Shown piece after piece: positions 25,159 through 37,105 of a DNA stretch of 64,000 nt. Each line of letters begins with the position of its first letter. Position 1 is the first letter of the stretch. The notes beneath the pieces are model-generated. The model had not been told where the DNA came from and ran no database searches. It worked only from the letters and a program-made list of their open reading frames with translations. This DNA comes from Marixanthomonas spongiae (lineage in GTDB: Bacteria > Bacteroidota > Bacteroidia > Flavobacteriales > Flavobacteriaceae). Location: the NCBI RefSeq assembly GCF_003095375.1, contig NZ_QEHR01000008.1:1-64000 (forward strand). The letters run 5' to 3'. Both the position numbers and the translations under genes were made by a program.

Positions 25159-26349
25159 TTACGACAGTACTTTATGTACTTTATCGGCAGCTTCTTGAAA
25201 CTCGACAGCACTTTCAACCGCAAGACCACTGTTGTCTATCAACTCTTTTGCTTTATCGGCATTGGTGCCTTGCAAACGTACAATAATAGGAACATCGATA
25301 TTGCCCATGTTTTTATAGGCATCTACAACACCTTGTGCCACACGGTCGCAACGTACGATCCCTCCAAAGATATTTACCAAAATAGCTTTTACCGAAGGAT
25401 CTTTCAATATTAAGTTGAATGCTTTTTCCACACGCTCGGCATCTGCGGTACCACCAACGTCCAAGAAGTTAGCAGGCTCTCCTCCGGCTTGTTTAATAAG
25501 GTCCATTGTGGCCATAGCAAGACCAGCACCATTTACCATACAACCAACGTTGCCATCTAAGTCCACATAGCTCAATCCGGCTTCGCGGGCTTCCACCTCA
25601 ACAGGGTTTTCTTCTCTGGTGTCGCGCATAGCGGCATAGTCCTTATGACGAAAGAGCGCATTGTCGTCCAACGTTACTTTTGCGTCTACAGCGATAATCT
25701 TGTCGTCGCTTGTTTTAAGGACGGGGTTTATTTCAAACAAAGAAGAATCAGACTCGGTATAGGCTTTGTAAAGTGCGGTTACAAACTTGGTCATTTGTTT
25801 AAATGCCTTGCCGCTCAATCCCAAATTAAAAGCGATACGACGTGCTTGAAACGGCATAAGCCCTAAAGCGGGATCAACTTCTTCATTGAAGATTAAATGT
25901 GGGGTTTCGTCGGCTACGGTTTCAATGTCCATGCCTCCTTCGGTGGAGTACATAATCATGTTTTTTCCGGTAGCACGGTTAAGCAGAACGCTCATATAAT
26001 ATTCTTCAGGTTCGCTATCGCCAGGATAGTACACATCTTCGGTGATCAACACTTGGTTTACTTTCTTTCCTTCCTCACTGGTTTGTGGGGTAACCAAATT
26101 CATCCCGATGATCTCACCTGCAATTTCTTCGACCTCTTTTAGGTTTTTGGCCAATTTTACGCCGCCGCCCTTACCTCGGCCACCTGCGTGCACCTGTGCT
26201 TTTACCACGTGCCAGCCGGTACCGGTTTCTTCGGTCAATTTTTTTGCAGCCTCGACTGCTTCTTCTGGAGTTTCAGCAACGATTCCGCGCTGTATTTCAA
26301 CTCCAAAACTATTCAGTATTTCTTTTCCTTGATATTCGTGTAAATTCAT
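25159..26349 (-). CDS. sucC: Succinate-CoA ligase, ADP-forming, beta subunit
   Basis: 396-residue TCA-cycle enzyme that makes succinate and ATP from succinyl-CoA. Visible motifs are MNLHEYQGKEILNSFGV, the ATP-grasp region (VKAQVHAGGRGKGGGVKL), SLFEINPVLKT, GNVGCMVNGAGLAMATMD and ILVNIFGGIVRCD. Length equals the family norm. The alpha subunit (sucD) is not adjacent, as is usual in Flavobacteriia. Confidence 0.97.
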   Translation of the reverse strand: MNLHEYQGKEILNSFGVEIQRGIVAETPEEAVEAAKKLTEETGTGWHVVKAQVHAGGRGKGGGVKLAKNLKEVEEIAGEIIGMNLVTPQTSEEGKKVNQVLITEDVYYPGDSEPEEYYMSVLLNRATGKNMIMYSTEGGMDIETVADETPHLIFNEEVDPALGLMPFQARRIAFNLGLSGKAFKQMTKFVTALYKAYTESDSSLFEINPVLKTSDDKIIAVDAKVTLDDNALFRHKDYAAMRDTREENPVEVEAREAGLSYVDLDGNVGCMVNGAGLAMATMDLIKQAGGEPANFLDVGGTADAERVEKAFNLILKDPSVKAILVNIFGGIVRCDRVAQGVVDAYKNMGNIDVPIIVRLQGTNADKAKELIDNSGLAVESAVEFQEAADKVHKVLS

Positions 26350-26541
26350 AATAGCGTTTTATGGCTTAGTTTTAAGATGCACAAAAGTAACAAATGTAAT
26401 AGGATTTTACTACTATTTTTTGCCCAGTCCTGCGGGTATTACGAAAATTTTATGGTTTTTCTCACCCTAATTTTTTATTAACATGAACGAAGCGGTTGTT
26501 TTTTTACAGTATCTTTTCAGAACTAATAAAAACCAATCATT

Positions 26542-27069
26542 ATGTCACTCGATCATTTTTTCAAAAACCTCACAGAAATACCCGAAGTGTTTATCGGCAC
26601 CACTGTTATCTTTATTCTTTTAATCTTGTACACCAGACTTTTTGGATTGAAAAGTTTCAGTAAGATGACAGGCTTTGATTTTGTAATTACCGTTGCCATC
26701 GGTAACATTATTGCGATGACGGTGAACACAGGCAGTCCTTCCGTTTTGGTGGGCGCCGTTTTACTGCTTATCCTCTACGCGCTGAATTATTTAATTAATT
26801 ATATAAGATTTAAAAGCCAATCGGTTGAAAAACTAATTGAAAACAAACCCATTATGCTTATGCGGAACGGTGAAATTTTAAAAGAGAATATGAAGAGATC
26901 GAAAGTAACCGAATCCGAACTGCAATCTAAATTACGGGAGGCTAACGTAATCAACCTTAGCCAAGTAAAGGCAGTTATCCTTGAATCTACAGGCGATGTG
27001 CTCGTTTTACATACCGATAAGGAAAATATCGATGTTGATGATTATTTGTTGCAGGGAATAGAAATTTAA
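26542..27069 (+). CDS. DUF421 (YetF-like) membrane protein
   Basis: 175 residues with three TM helices (about 18-35, 48-65, 70-88). A C-terminal DUF421 beta/alpha domain has MLMRNGEILKENMKRSKVTESELQSKLRE, the family signature. YetF relatives form membrane channels or spore-germination factors in Bacillus; the role here is unknown. The 3' end overlaps the converging oxidoreductase gene by 4 bp. Confidence 0.85.
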   Translation: MSLDHFFKNLTEIPEVFIGTTVIFILLILYTRLFGLKSFSKMTGFDFVITVAIGNIIAMTVNTGSPSVLVGAVLLLILYALNYLINYIRFKSQSVEKLIENKPIMLMRNGEILKENMKRSKVTESELQSKLREANVINLSQVKAVILESTGDVLVLHTDKENIDVDDYLLQGIEI

Positions 27070-28007
27070 AGGTTATATACTTCTTCTTTTGCTGTTTTAA
27101 ATTCTGCAATCATATCTTCCACAATTTGGGCGGCTGGTTTGATGTCGTGTATCAGCCCGGAAATCTGACCGATTTCCAGTTCGCCTTCTTCCAAGTCGCC
27201 TTCAAACATGCCTTTTTTGGCACGGGCCCTACCCAAAAGCTTTATCAAGTCTTCTTTTTTTGGGTTTTTGGCATAAAGCTCCATAATGTCTTCAAAGAAT
27301 TTGTTTTTCAGCATGCGCACGGGCGCCAACTCTTTTAAAGTGAGCATGGTGTCGCCTTCTTTAGCATTGATCACCATTTTTTTAAATGCTTGGTGCGAAC
27401 TCGATTCTTCACTGGCCACAAAACGGCTACCCACCTGTACGGCATCGGCGCCTAACACCATTGCCGCCAGCATACCACGGCCGGTAGCAATTCCGCCAGC
27501 AGCAATCAATGGAATGTCAATTTGTTCTTTCACCATCGGGATTAAAGTGAAGGTGGTCGTTTCATCCCGACCATTATGTCCACCGGCTTCAAACCCTTCG
27601 GCAACTACGGCATCTACGCCTGCTTCTTGAGATTTTAATGCAAATTTCACACTGCTCACCACGTGGACGACAGTAATGCCGTGTTTTTGTAATTTTGACG
27701 TATAGGTTTTTGGGTTTCCGGCAGAAGTAAATACAATTTTCACCCCTTCATCTATAATAATATCGATGATTTCATCAATATCTGGGTACAACATCGGCAC
27801 ATTGACCCCAAAGGGTTTATCGGTCGCTTTTTGGCATTTTTGAATATGCTCCAGTAATATTTCAGGATACATAGAGCCAGCGCCAATAATCCCCAACCCA
27901 CCGGCGTTGCTCACAGCACTGGCCAAACGCCAACCGCTGTTCCAGATCATTCCGGCTTGTATTAATGGATACTGTATATTGAAAAGTTCGGTAATCCTAT
28001 TTTGCAC
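27066..28007 (-). CDS. FMN-dependent nitronate monooxygenase-like oxidoreductase
   Basis: 313-residue TIM-barrel flavoprotein of the 2-nitropropane dioxygenase family. The start QYPLIQAGMIWNSGW binds FMN; EGFEAGGHNG and IPLIAAGGIATGRGM contact phosphate. VQVGSRFVASEES follows. Enzymes of this type oxidise alkyl nitronates or act as enoyl reductases, so the substrate is open. It lies 5 bp downstream of the subtilase gene on the same strand. Confidence 0.88.
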   Translation of the reverse strand: MQNRITELFNIQYPLIQAGMIWNSGWRLASAVSNAGGLGIIGAGSMYPEILLEHIQKCQKATDKPFGVNVPMLYPDIDEIIDIIIDEGVKIVFTSAGNPKTYTSKLQKHGITVVHVVSSVKFALKSQEAGVDAVVAEGFEAGGHNGRDETTTFTLIPMVKEQIDIPLIAAGGIATGRGMLAAMVLGADAVQVGSRFVASEESSSHQAFKKMVINAKEGDTMLTLKELAPVRMLKNKFFEDIMELYAKNPKKEDLIKLLGRARAKKGMFEGDLEEGELEIGQISGLIHDIKPAAQIVEDMIAEFKTAKEEVYNL

Positions 28008-28012
28008 GTATG

Positions 28013-29638
28013 TTACTGTTTAATCAGTTTAAATGAAGTTTTTTTGTTTCCGGTTTCAACGGTGGCAATATAAACCCCGGCGGTTAATTGAGAAACATCC
28101 ACCTGATTGTTATTGGCTGAAATACGAGCTCTTTTCACTTGTTCTCCTAAGATATTATACATGGTGAAGGTTGCTTCGGCATATCCTTTGGGGAACGAAA
28201 TGTTAACATCGGTCGTTACCGGGTTTGGATACAAAGCAAAGTTTTTCTGAAGCATTTCATCTTCAACAGACAATTGGATTAATGCATTATAGGCGTCTTC
28301 AAAATTTGGTATTCCGTAGCCCATTTCATCGGTAGGATTATCATACAAGGAACCAGATTCGCGTATCATTTGCATAATCTCGATGTTTGGGGTTTCTGGA
28401 CGAACCTGCCAAAACGAAGCAACAGATCCAGCCATAATGGGCGAACTAAAAGAAGTACCATTGCTATAGGTAACGCTTCCATACAAATCTACAATGGCGG
28501 CACTCTCCCCTTGTGCCATCACGTCGGGTTTTACGCGGCCATCAACCGTGGGGCCTATTGAACTGAAATAGGCTAAATTTCCATACGCATCGACTGCCCC
28601 TATGGTTAACATTCCCGGTGCATCCCCTGGTGTTCCTACATATGTAAACCCATAATAACCATCATTTCCGGCCGATGTAACCAGTATCATGCCTTTATCG
28701 AACGCATGATTGGCACCGCGAGCCCCAATCGTGGTCTGCCCGTCCAGATCTTCATAACTATGGTTGTAGTCGGGATCATCAAAATCCTGGTAACCTAAGG
28801 AGGTGTTAACTACATCAACCCCAAGGCTGTCGGCGCGTTCCAAAGCTTCCACCCACAGGGCTTCTTCCAACGGACTTTCATTATCACCATCTTCGGTAAC
28901 AAACAAATAATATGAAGCATTGGGAGCCGTACCTACAAATTCCCCATTTAAAAATGCTGCGGCATCACTAAGAGTATGTGATCCATGGCTTGACGTACCA
29001 TCAACATTTTCTTGACGTTCCACAAAATCATATGTCCCTAAAAGCCTCCCTTCATTTCTAAGATTTTCAAAGGCGGGATTGTTCATAACGTTAGGAAAAC
29101 CACCATCCATAAATGCAACTACCATGCCTTCTCCTGTAAAATTGTTTTCGTGCAGGAAATCCACAGAGAGCATTTCGGTTTGGTTGGCAGCATTACCGTA
29201 GTTGTATTCAATCCGGGACTGCTGATTTTCAATTTCAAATTTATCTGGAGTGGTGCCCGCCGGTTTTCTGAAATTTAAATCCTTATCAGCGAACTCTACT
29301 TCGGTAACAAAATCGAGATTCAACAAGTTATTGATGTTCGATATACTACCCCGTACATATACTGCATTCATCCATTTAGACTTGGCAAGCACTGTTATAC
29401 CCGTGCTGTTGTTTACCTGGGTTTTATAACTTTCGTTCACCGGCACATCCCTTTCGTCTATTGGCGTACCATGCATTTGTTTGCGGTCTATGGCTTCTTG
29501 GGTTAATATGGTAATGGGGTTGGCAAGCGCATCTGCCACACCTTCTTTATCGGCAAAGAAAACGAGTGCGTCTTCTTGCGAAAATACAAGTTGTGTTGTA
29601 ATTAGGGCGATTAACAGGAATAGTATTCTTTTCATCAT
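28013..29638 (-). CDS. Secreted S8 serine peptidase with T9SS sorting domain
   Basis: 541 residues. A signal peptide (1-20) and propeptide-like region (about 21-155) precede the subtilisin domain. The triad is visible as Asp178 (AFMDGG), His218 (SSHGSH) and Ser396 (NGTSFSSP), with oxyanion Asn325 (SAGNDG). The last 70 residues (LYPNPVTTDVNISFP... FKLIKQ) are a type A sorting domain for the type IX system, so the enzyme is probably exported to the surface or medium. Two adjacent Met codons leave the exact start open. Confidence 0.95.
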   Translation of the reverse strand: MMKRILFLLIALITTQLVFSQEDALVFFADKEGVADALANPITILTQEAIDRKQMHGTPIDERDVPVNESYKTQVNNSTGITVLAKSKWMNAVYVRGSISNINNLLNLDFVTEVEFADKDLNFRKPAGTTPDKFEIENQQSRIEYNYGNAANQTEMLSVDFLHENNFTGEGMVVAFMDGGFPNVMNNPAFENLRNEGRLLGTYDFVERQENVDGTSSHGSHTLSDAAAFLNGEFVGTAPNASYYLFVTEDGDNESPLEEALWVEALERADSLGVDVVNTSLGYQDFDDPDYNHSYEDLDGQTTIGARGANHAFDKGMILVTSAGNDGYYGFTYVGTPGDAPGMLTIGAVDAYGNLAYFSSIGPTVDGRVKPDVMAQGESAAIVDLYGSVTYSNGTSFSSPIMAGSVASFWQVRPETPNIEIMQMIRESGSLYDNPTDEMGYGIPNFEDAYNALIQLSVEDEMLQKNFALYPNPVTTDVNISFPKGYAEATFTMYNILGEQVKRARISANNNQVDVSQLTAGVYIATVETGNKKTSFKLIKQ

Positions 29639-29653
29639 AGTTTATTTTTAAAT

Positions 29654-30850
29654 TTAAGATATTACGCCACTGCCTAGCAATTCTTCCCCTTGGTACCAAG
29701 CAACAAATTGTCCTTCGGTAATAGCAGATTGTGGTTCTTCAAAGATAACATAAAGTCCCGAAACGGTCTGGTGCAAAGTGGCTTTTTCAAGCGGTTGCCT
29801 GTACCGTATTCTTGCGACCATTTCTTTTGATTCATCAACTTCCAACCGCTGGTCTTTCCGTACCCAATGCACTTCTTCATTTTTAACGAAAAGGCCACGG
29901 CGGTACAAACCGGGATGTTTTTTTCCTTGTCCGGTGTAAATAATGTTTTCTTTCACATCGGTATCGATGACAAAGAGCGGTTCTTTAGTCCCGCCCACGG
30001 CCAAACCCTTACGTTGGCCTTTAGTAAAAAAGTGCGCGCCAGGATGCGTCCCCACTTTTTTGCCATCTGAAACCGTATAGGTGTTTTTTTCTGAAAGGAA
30101 TTGCAGTTTTTCTTCTTCGGAAGAAAATTCAGGTTCGGTTTTTTGATAGGCCGAATAATCTGAAGGCACCTCCACGATCATCCCTTCTTTTGGTGCTAAT
30201 TGATGTTGCAAAAACTCTGGAAGCCTTACCTTGCCAATAAAGCACAGCCCTTGGGAGTCTCTTTTTTCGGCAGTGATCAAGCCTTGTTCCGAAGCGATTT
30301 TACGCACTTCTGGTTTTAAAAGCTCCCCAATGGGAAACAATGTTTTTGAAAGCTGTTCTTGCGATAATTGACACAGAAAATACGACTGGTCTTTATTGGG
30401 ATCTTTCCCTGAAAGCAATTGGTAGATTGTTGAACCCTCTTTTTCAATGGTACCTTTTCTACAATAATGACCGGTAGCCACATAATCGGCCCCCAGTTCC
30501 ATGGCTATGTTCAAAAATACGTCAAACTTAATTTCACGGTTGCAAAGGACATCTGGATTTGGCGTGCGGCCCATTTTATATTCGTTGAACATGTAATCGA
30601 CAATGCGCTCTTTGTACTGTTCGCTTAAATCGACCGTTTGAAAGGGAATGTTAAGTTTTTGGGCTACCAACATAGCATCGTTGCTGTCTTCCAGCCAAGG
30701 GCACTCGTTTGATATGGTTACCGAATCGTCATGCCAGTTTTTCATAAACAGACCAATAACCTCATACCCTTGCTCTTTCAACAAATATGCTGCCACGCTG
30801 GAATCCACTCCACCGCTTAAACCTACCACCACTCTTTTTTTTGTGTTCAT
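29654..30850 (-). CDS. mnmA: tRNA 2-thiouridine(34) synthase MnmA
   Basis: 398-residue enzyme thiolating U34 of tRNA-Lys/Glu/Gln. The PP-loop SGGVDS (12-17) binds ATP. Cys103 ([12 protein letters not shown]) and Cys203 (GLCFIGKV) are the catalytic pair. The sequence between 265 and 300 ([12 protein letters not shown]) is the family's RNA-contact region. It is somewhat longer than the E. coli enzyme, as is usual in Flavobacteriia. Confidence 0.96.
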   Translation of the reverse strand: MNTKKRVVVGLSGGVDSSVAAYLLKEQGYEVIGLFMKNWHDDSVTISNECPWLEDSNDAMLVAQKLNIPFQTVDLSEQYKERIVDYMFNEYKMGRTPNPDVLCNREIKFDVFLNIAMELGADYVATGHYCRKGTIEKEGSTIYQLLSGKDPNKDQSYFLCQLSQEQLSKTLFPIGELLKPEVRKIASEQGLITAEKRDSQGLCFIGKVRLPEFLQHQLAPKEGMIVEVPSDYSAYQKTEPEFSSEEEKLQFLSEKNTYTVSDGKKVGTHPGAHFFTKGQRKGLAVGGTKEPLFVIDTDVKENIIYTGQGKKHPGLYRRGLFVKNEEVHWVRKDQRLEVDESKEMVARIRYRQPLEKATLHQTVSGLYVIFEEPQSAITEGQFVAWYQGEELLGSGVIS

Positions 30851-30983
30851 GCTGCTATTGATCTAAAACTGCTTTGCGGGTGCAAAGATACAAATTTTAA
30901 CACGGCTTTTTATCCTGCCCTATCTATTGTCTTTATGGTAATTACAGCAAAATTTATACCGTACCGGTCTAGAAGACTATGGT

Positions 30984-31682
30984 TTACTGCTTTTCTGGAT
31001 TTTTCGGTTTGGGATACGTTTCTTCCAGTTCCAGTTCGCCGTTTTTAAAGTATTGCCAAAGACCGTATTTTTTCCCCTTTTTGTAATGGCCTTTAATGGT
31101 CAGGGTGCCGTTGTCGTCGTAATGCACAGCTTTCCCGCTAAGTTTGTCGGCTTCGTAATTGAGCTGCTTCAACAAAACACCCTGGGGAGAGTAAAACTTG
31201 CTTTCGCCATGTTTTAAACCGTTTTCGTAGTGGGTTTCTTCGGTTTTAGTGCCATTGGGATAATAGGTGGTTTTTGTTCCATCTAATTTTCCGTTTTTAT
31301 AATATTCCCGGGTCATCACAGCGTTGGATCCCGCATGATAATAGACCCATTCCCCTATTCTATTTTTACCTTCCATTTCGCCTTCGCTCACCAATTTTCC
31401 TTTTATGGTGAAATAGCGCACATAAGCTTTTGTCCCTTCAGAAGAAAAATTCTTTACTGCCATGGGTTGCCCATTACAGGCTTTACAATAAAAATTGAAT
31501 GTTCCTATTTCTTTTCCGTGGTCAAACTGGCCTTCATACCTTAGTTGTTGGGTGCCGGGATAGTATTTTTTCCATACCCCGTGCCGTTTGCCGTTTTCAT
31601 CAAGCTGATTAACGTTTTCTTGCGCTATTGAAATTTGCAGGCTGACGAGTATTCCGAAGAAAAAAACAAAAACATGCTTCAT
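30984..31682 (-). CDS. Secreted MORN-repeat (YwqK-like) protein
   Basis: 232 residues with a signal peptide (1-20) and about six repeats of the form NGKxDGxxxxYYPNGT (for example YKNGKLDGTKTTYYPNG, then YENGLKHGESKFYSPQG). Databases often call these 'toxin-antitoxin YwqK antitoxin', but no toxin gene is present and the label is not supported. Likely a periplasmic or surface repeat protein of unknown role. Confidence 0.8.
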   Translation of the reverse strand: MKHVFVFFFGILVSLQISIAQENVNQLDENGKRHGVWKKYYPGTQQLRYEGQFDHGKEIGTFNFYCKACNGQPMAVKNFSSEGTKAYVRYFTIKGKLVSEGEMEGKNRIGEWVYYHAGSNAVMTREYYKNGKLDGTKTTYYPNGTKTEETHYENGLKHGESKFYSPQGVLLKQLNYEADKLSGKAVHYDDNGTLTIKGHYKKGKKYGLWQYFKNGELELEETYPKPKNPEKQ

Positions 31683-31768
31683 TGTAACGTATCGTTTAAG
31701 TTATAAATCAAAACGCATAAGTGATGGCTAAAGTATAAAGCTATTTGACACAAAAAGAACATGTTTAA

Positions 31769-31827
31769 ACTGACTACAGTCGAAATTTTTAACCGATTGA
31801 TATACAATTGAGGTTTCGACTACGATC
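31769..31827. repeat. Imperfect palindromic repeat (TTTCGACTAC type)
   Basis: GACTACAGTCGAAA and TTTCGACTACGATCAAC form inverted arms in the YwqK-yidC spacer. This resembles a dispersed flavobacterial repeat and could serve as a transcript end. Confidence 0.5.
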
Positions 31828-31876
31828 AACTTAACAGCGTTAAATTATTCGCTTTTTTGACACCCTCTATGACGCA

Positions 31877-33766
31877 CTACTTTTTTTTCTGTGCTTTCTT
31901 TTGTTCTTCGGCCTGTTCCATCATTTCGGCCATTTTACGCTGAAAACGGTTTTGTTTCTTGGGCTGTTTTTTCTTTTTCTGAATTTTGGCGTGCACCTTA
32001 TCTTCATCAATGATAAAATTCTTGATGACCAACATAATACCAATGGTAATAAGGTTTGAAGTTAAATAATACAACGACAGGCCACTGGCGTAGTTGTTAA
32101 AGAACACCAACATAAACAGCGGAGAGAGGTACATAATAAATTTCATGTTGGGCATTCCCGGTTGCTGCTGGGCTTGCATGTTCTGTCCCGTGGTCATCAT
32201 CATATAGATAAAGATGGCGATAGAAGCCAAAATGGGAAACAAACTCACGTGGTCGCCATAAAACGGGATGTGAAACGGCAAATGGGCCACAACATCGTAA
32301 CTGGACAGATCGTCTGCCCACAAAAAACTTTTTTGGCGCAAATCGAAGGCCGAAGGGAAAAAGGTGAACAAGGCGTAAAACACCGGTAATTGCAGTAACG
32401 CGGGCAAACATCCTTTCAACGGACTGGCCCCTGCGGCGCTTTGCAATTTCATGGTTTCCTGCTGGATCTTCATTTTGTTGTCTCCGTATTTTTCACGGAT
32501 TTCTTCAATTTCCGGCCGCAAAATCTTCATCTTCGCCTGCGAAAGATATTGCTTGTACTGCACGGGCGACAGCAATAATTTTATCAATACGGTCAAGCAG
32601 ATAATGGCTATCCCGGCAGGTAAAAAGCCACTTAAAAAGCCGAAAAGTGGAATAATAATGTATTTATTGATCATCCCGAAAATGCCCCAGCCCAAAGGCA
32701 TGGCTTCATCCAGGTTTCTTCCATAATCATTGAAAATTTGATAATCGGTAGGCCCGTAATACATGTTCATATCGTAGGAAATCCCTCCTCCTTTGGGCTC
32801 CAACAGCATTTTGGCTCCGTATTGCTTGGTGTAAACGGTGTCTATTTCTTCGTCTTCTACCAAATCGACTGAGCTGAACGCCACTTCTTTAAAAGGCGTA
32901 TCGGTCAACAGCAGCGAACTGAAGAAGTGCTGGCGGAAGTTCATCCACGTGACGTCTTTTTCCAGTTCTTCATCTTCTCCCGAAGGGGAAAGTTTATCGT
33001 GTTTTTCGTCCTCATATTCGTAAGTGAGACGGGTGTACCTATTTTCGTACGTAATGCTTTTTGCGTGGCGGTATCCTTTTAATCGCCAATCCAGATACAT
33101 AGGCTGGGTGGTGTTGAGCACGCCTTCCAAGCCCTGCGATTTTACGCTGAAATTGAGCATATACTCATTGGGCAATAGCTCGTAACGGTATTCTATAAAG
33201 GCGTTTTCGGAAGTTTTTAACTTCATGGAAAGCACTTTATTATCGCCATTGGTGCTTGTGGTGGGTTCAAAAAAGAGGTCTTTGGTGTTCAGCAATCTGT
33301 TTTCCGAAGAAAATTGCAGGTTCAAGCTGCTGTTGCCATCTTTTATAAGGCTTACCGGTAGCGAATCGTAAGTGGTATGGTTCTTTAAACGGGCCTCGGT
33401 AATATATCCGCCTTGGTTGCTTATCTCTAAGTAAAGCACCTCATTTTCAAGTACCGTAGTGTTTTGTTTTGCCGATGGCAGCGTCCCGGAATAAGCAAAC
33501 GACCCCAATTTGTTTTTCAGTTTTTCAAAAGCAAGCGAGTCTTGCGCATTGGCAATGGCCATTTCCTGGGTGGCATCATTGAGATTGGTTTCTTGCTGCC
33601 CTTCTTTTTCAGAAGCTTCTTGTGATTTTGAAGCCGCTTCGGTTTTGGCTTTTTCGGCCTGCACTGCATCTTCAGTAGGTTCTTGCATATAAAGCATCCA
33701 TACCAATATACCACCAATCAATACAAACCCTATGAGGGAATTAATGTCAAAATTCTTTTTTTCCAT
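31877..33766 (-). CDS. yidC: Membrane protein insertase YidC
   Basis: 629-residue Oxa1-family insertase. TM1 (12-25) is followed by a large periplasmic beta-sandwich (about 60-360) and the conserved five-TM core (about 365-590). The core holds LLSPVQYKQYLSQAKMKILRPEI and GCLPALLQLPVFYALFTFFP. A Lys/Gln-rich C-terminus may contact the ribosome. It lies 156 bp downstream of pyrG, a common flavobacterial pairing. Confidence 0.97.
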   Translation of the reverse strand: MEKKNFDINSLIGFVLIGGILVWMLYMQEPTEDAVQAEKAKTEAASKSQEASEKEGQQETNLNDATQEMAIANAQDSLAFEKLKNKLGSFAYSGTLPSAKQNTTVLENEVLYLEISNQGGYITEARLKNHTTYDSLPVSLIKDGNSSLNLQFSSENRLLNTKDLFFEPTTSTNGDNKVLSMKLKTSENAFIEYRYELLPNEYMLNFSVKSQGLEGVLNTTQPMYLDWRLKGYRHAKSITYENRYTRLTYEYEDEKHDKLSPSGEDEELEKDVTWMNFRQHFFSSLLLTDTPFKEVAFSSVDLVEDEEIDTVYTKQYGAKMLLEPKGGGISYDMNMYYGPTDYQIFNDYGRNLDEAMPLGWGIFGMINKYIIIPLFGFLSGFLPAGIAIICLTVLIKLLLSPVQYKQYLSQAKMKILRPEIEEIREKYGDNKMKIQQETMKLQSAAGASPLKGCLPALLQLPVFYALFTFFPSAFDLRQKSFLWADDLSSYDVVAHLPFHIPFYGDHVSLFPILASIAIFIYMMMTTGQNMQAQQQPGMPNMKFIMYLSPLFMLVFFNNYASGLSLYYLTSNLITIGIMLVIKNFIIDEDKVHAKIQKKKKQPKKQNRFQRKMAEMMEQAEEQKKAQKKK

Positions 33767-33922
33767 GTACGCTGTACTTGTTTCAAAAAACGTCCGTTTT
33801 AACGGAGTATTTTATAATTAAATCTTTCTGAAATGTTCCTTTTTCAGAAAATTGTTCTTTTTAAAATTCACTTGCATAACGCAAATATCCCGCCCTAAAG
33901 CAAGGCACGCCAAATTGTCGCA

Positions 33923-35584
<1,662 letters not shown>

Positions 35585-35796
35585 TTATTGTGGAAGGCAA
35601 GGGGTGATTTTTTATAAAGATTTGAGAACGGTACACGATTAGATTTTAGATGTGAGCCCCTATTACCATTTACGCTTAAAAGCTTGTACTTCGGCCGATG
35701 TCATAGACTTTTGCCGCTGGCCATTGGCTAAAAACCCTGCCACGAACGGGAAATTGACAAGCCGTATTGGTTAAATATATAAAATGATGAATTTGA

Positions 35797-36180
35797 TTAT
35801 CCTAAAATCTTGTTGCTCTGCGGATGTAAGTCGATGTGTTTGAGCAACAGCTTTACGGCCATAATAAGATTAAGGACTAGAAAAATGCCGCCCACAAGCA
35901 AGAATTTTTGTACGGAGATGGTAAATGACGGGCTCGCAACTATATCAGAAAACAGGGCTAAAAACAAATATAGGTTTAAAAGCACGAGAACGCTCCCTAA
36001 AAAAAGACCCAATCCTTTTTTATTGAAAACAAGCTGTGAGGTTAAAAGAATTAGCAATACAAAAGCAACGGGGTTTAATAATGTAGCGGTGGATACCCAA
36101 TACAACAAGGTTGCCAAAACAAGGTACAGTTCTGGCATCCAATAGAATAAAGGCTTTATGTATTTTAACGTTATCCCCAT
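35797..36180 (-). CDS. Small four-TM membrane protein, unknown
   Basis: 127 residues with about four hydrophobic helices (14-32, 38-52, 60-78, 92-112) and little else. Family not recognised. Codon use looks native and the frame is intact, so it is likely a real gene. Confidence 0.6.
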   Translation of the reverse strand: MGITLKYIKPLFYWMPELYLVLATLLYWVSTATLLNPVAFVLLILLTSQLVFNKKGLGLFLGSVLVLLNLYLFLALFSDIVASPSFTISVQKFLLVGGIFLVLNLIMAVKLLLKHIDLHPQSNKILG

Positions 36181-36301
36181 GTAGCTTGTATAACCATAAA
36201 ATAGATGGGGATTTGGCGGGATGGTTGCGTAAAAATTCGTTTAAATTTTTAGGGAAAACATAAGTTAAAATACAAAAAGCTAACTGTTTATTAGTTGTAT
36301 T

Positions 36302-36532
36302 TTACTTTCTAATCAATTTTTTAAGCAATCCTTCCAAACCATTTAATTTAATCTCATACATTTCTTGCATTAGTTTACCCAACTTCCCATCGGGAAACCC
36401 CTTCTGCTTAAACCACACGTAATAATATTCAGGAATGTTGACCAAGTACTGCCCTTTGTATTTCCCAAAAGACATTTTATAATTGGCGAGTTCTTCCAAA
36501 TGTTTTGGGTCGGGGTTATTTCCAGCGTTCAT
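36302..36532 (-). CDS. DUF3820 family protein
   Basis: 76 residues with the DUF3820 core KMSFGKYKGQYLVNIPEYYYVWFKQKGFP. This is similar to the short domain found near exonucleases. The start overlaps the 3' end of the DUF922 gene by 17 bp, implying translational coupling; a second Met at residue 20 could also start it. Function unknown. Confidence 0.8.
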   Translation of the reverse strand: MNAGNNPDPKHLEELANYKMSFGKYKGQYLVNIPEYYYVWFKQKGFPDGKLGKLMQEMYEIKLNGLEGLLKKLIRK

Positions 36533-37052
36533 AGGCTCTCAATTGATTGGCTATTTTTTGTCGCCAGCGGTATTCTGCTGCTTTGTTTTTCGAGTGGTCG
36601 GTTTCCAAATCATATTGGTCTTGCAGGTTTTGCCGCTCCTGTTCCGTTTTTCGATATAATGCCTCTATTTTTTCTTTCACATTTTTTGAAAATTCAGCTT
36701 CAGCCAGACGTTTCCGCAAGATGCGGGCGTGCAGTTCTGAAATATCAAAATGGGTCTGCTCGTGTTTTAAAATATAATTTGATACCTTACCGGGCTTAAA
36801 CCAAGATAACTGTGGGTAAAAATTACACGTTACGCTGTGTTGCATGGTTTGTTTGCCATTTTTTTCTGAATATGAAAAAGAAAATGCCATCCCGCTGTTG
36901 GCACTGGCCACAAAATTAGCCCCAGCTGGTGGTGTTCCTTTAAAATCGTCCCAAGTGAGCTGTTTTGTTTCGGTCCAAGGAATTTTTTCTTTATTTTCTT
37001 CCGAGGTAAGAAAAGAGAGTGTAAATAATAAAAGCGCAGCAAAAAGTTTCAT
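36516..37052 (-). CDS. DUF922 secreted protease-like protein
   Basis: 178 residues with a signal peptide (1-17). The DUF922 domain has LTWDDFKGTPPAGA and the metal-site-like LKHEQTHFDISELHARIL (His-Glu-x-x-His). The family resembles zinc peptidases but activity is unproved. It is co-directional with the OsmC gene upstream and coupled to DUF3820 downstream. Confidence 0.85.
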   Translation of the reverse strand: MKLFAALLLFTLSFLTSEENKEKIPWTETKQLTWDDFKGTPPAGANFVASANSGMAFSFSYSEKNGKQTMQHSVTCNFYPQLSWFKPGKVSNYILKHEQTHFDISELHARILRKRLAEAEFSKNVKEKIEALYRKTEQERQNLQDQYDLETDHSKNKAAEYRWRQKIANQLRAYERWK

Positions 37053-37105
37053 AAAAATTAAAACGCAAATATCCTGCCTTTATTGAAACAGATTGAAAAA
37101 ACGGC

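Noticed and set aside
30984-31682. Antitoxin of a YwqK toxin-antitoxin system
   Set aside because: The name is inherited from annotation; the protein is a secreted MORN-repeat protein without a neighbouring toxin.
35667-35772. Minus-strand fragment reading FPFVAGFLANGQRQKSMTSAEVQAFKRKW
   Set aside because: It looks coding-like but is preceded at once by a stop, has no start and matches no family I know; perhaps a gene remnant between pyrG and the next gene. Too weak to list.
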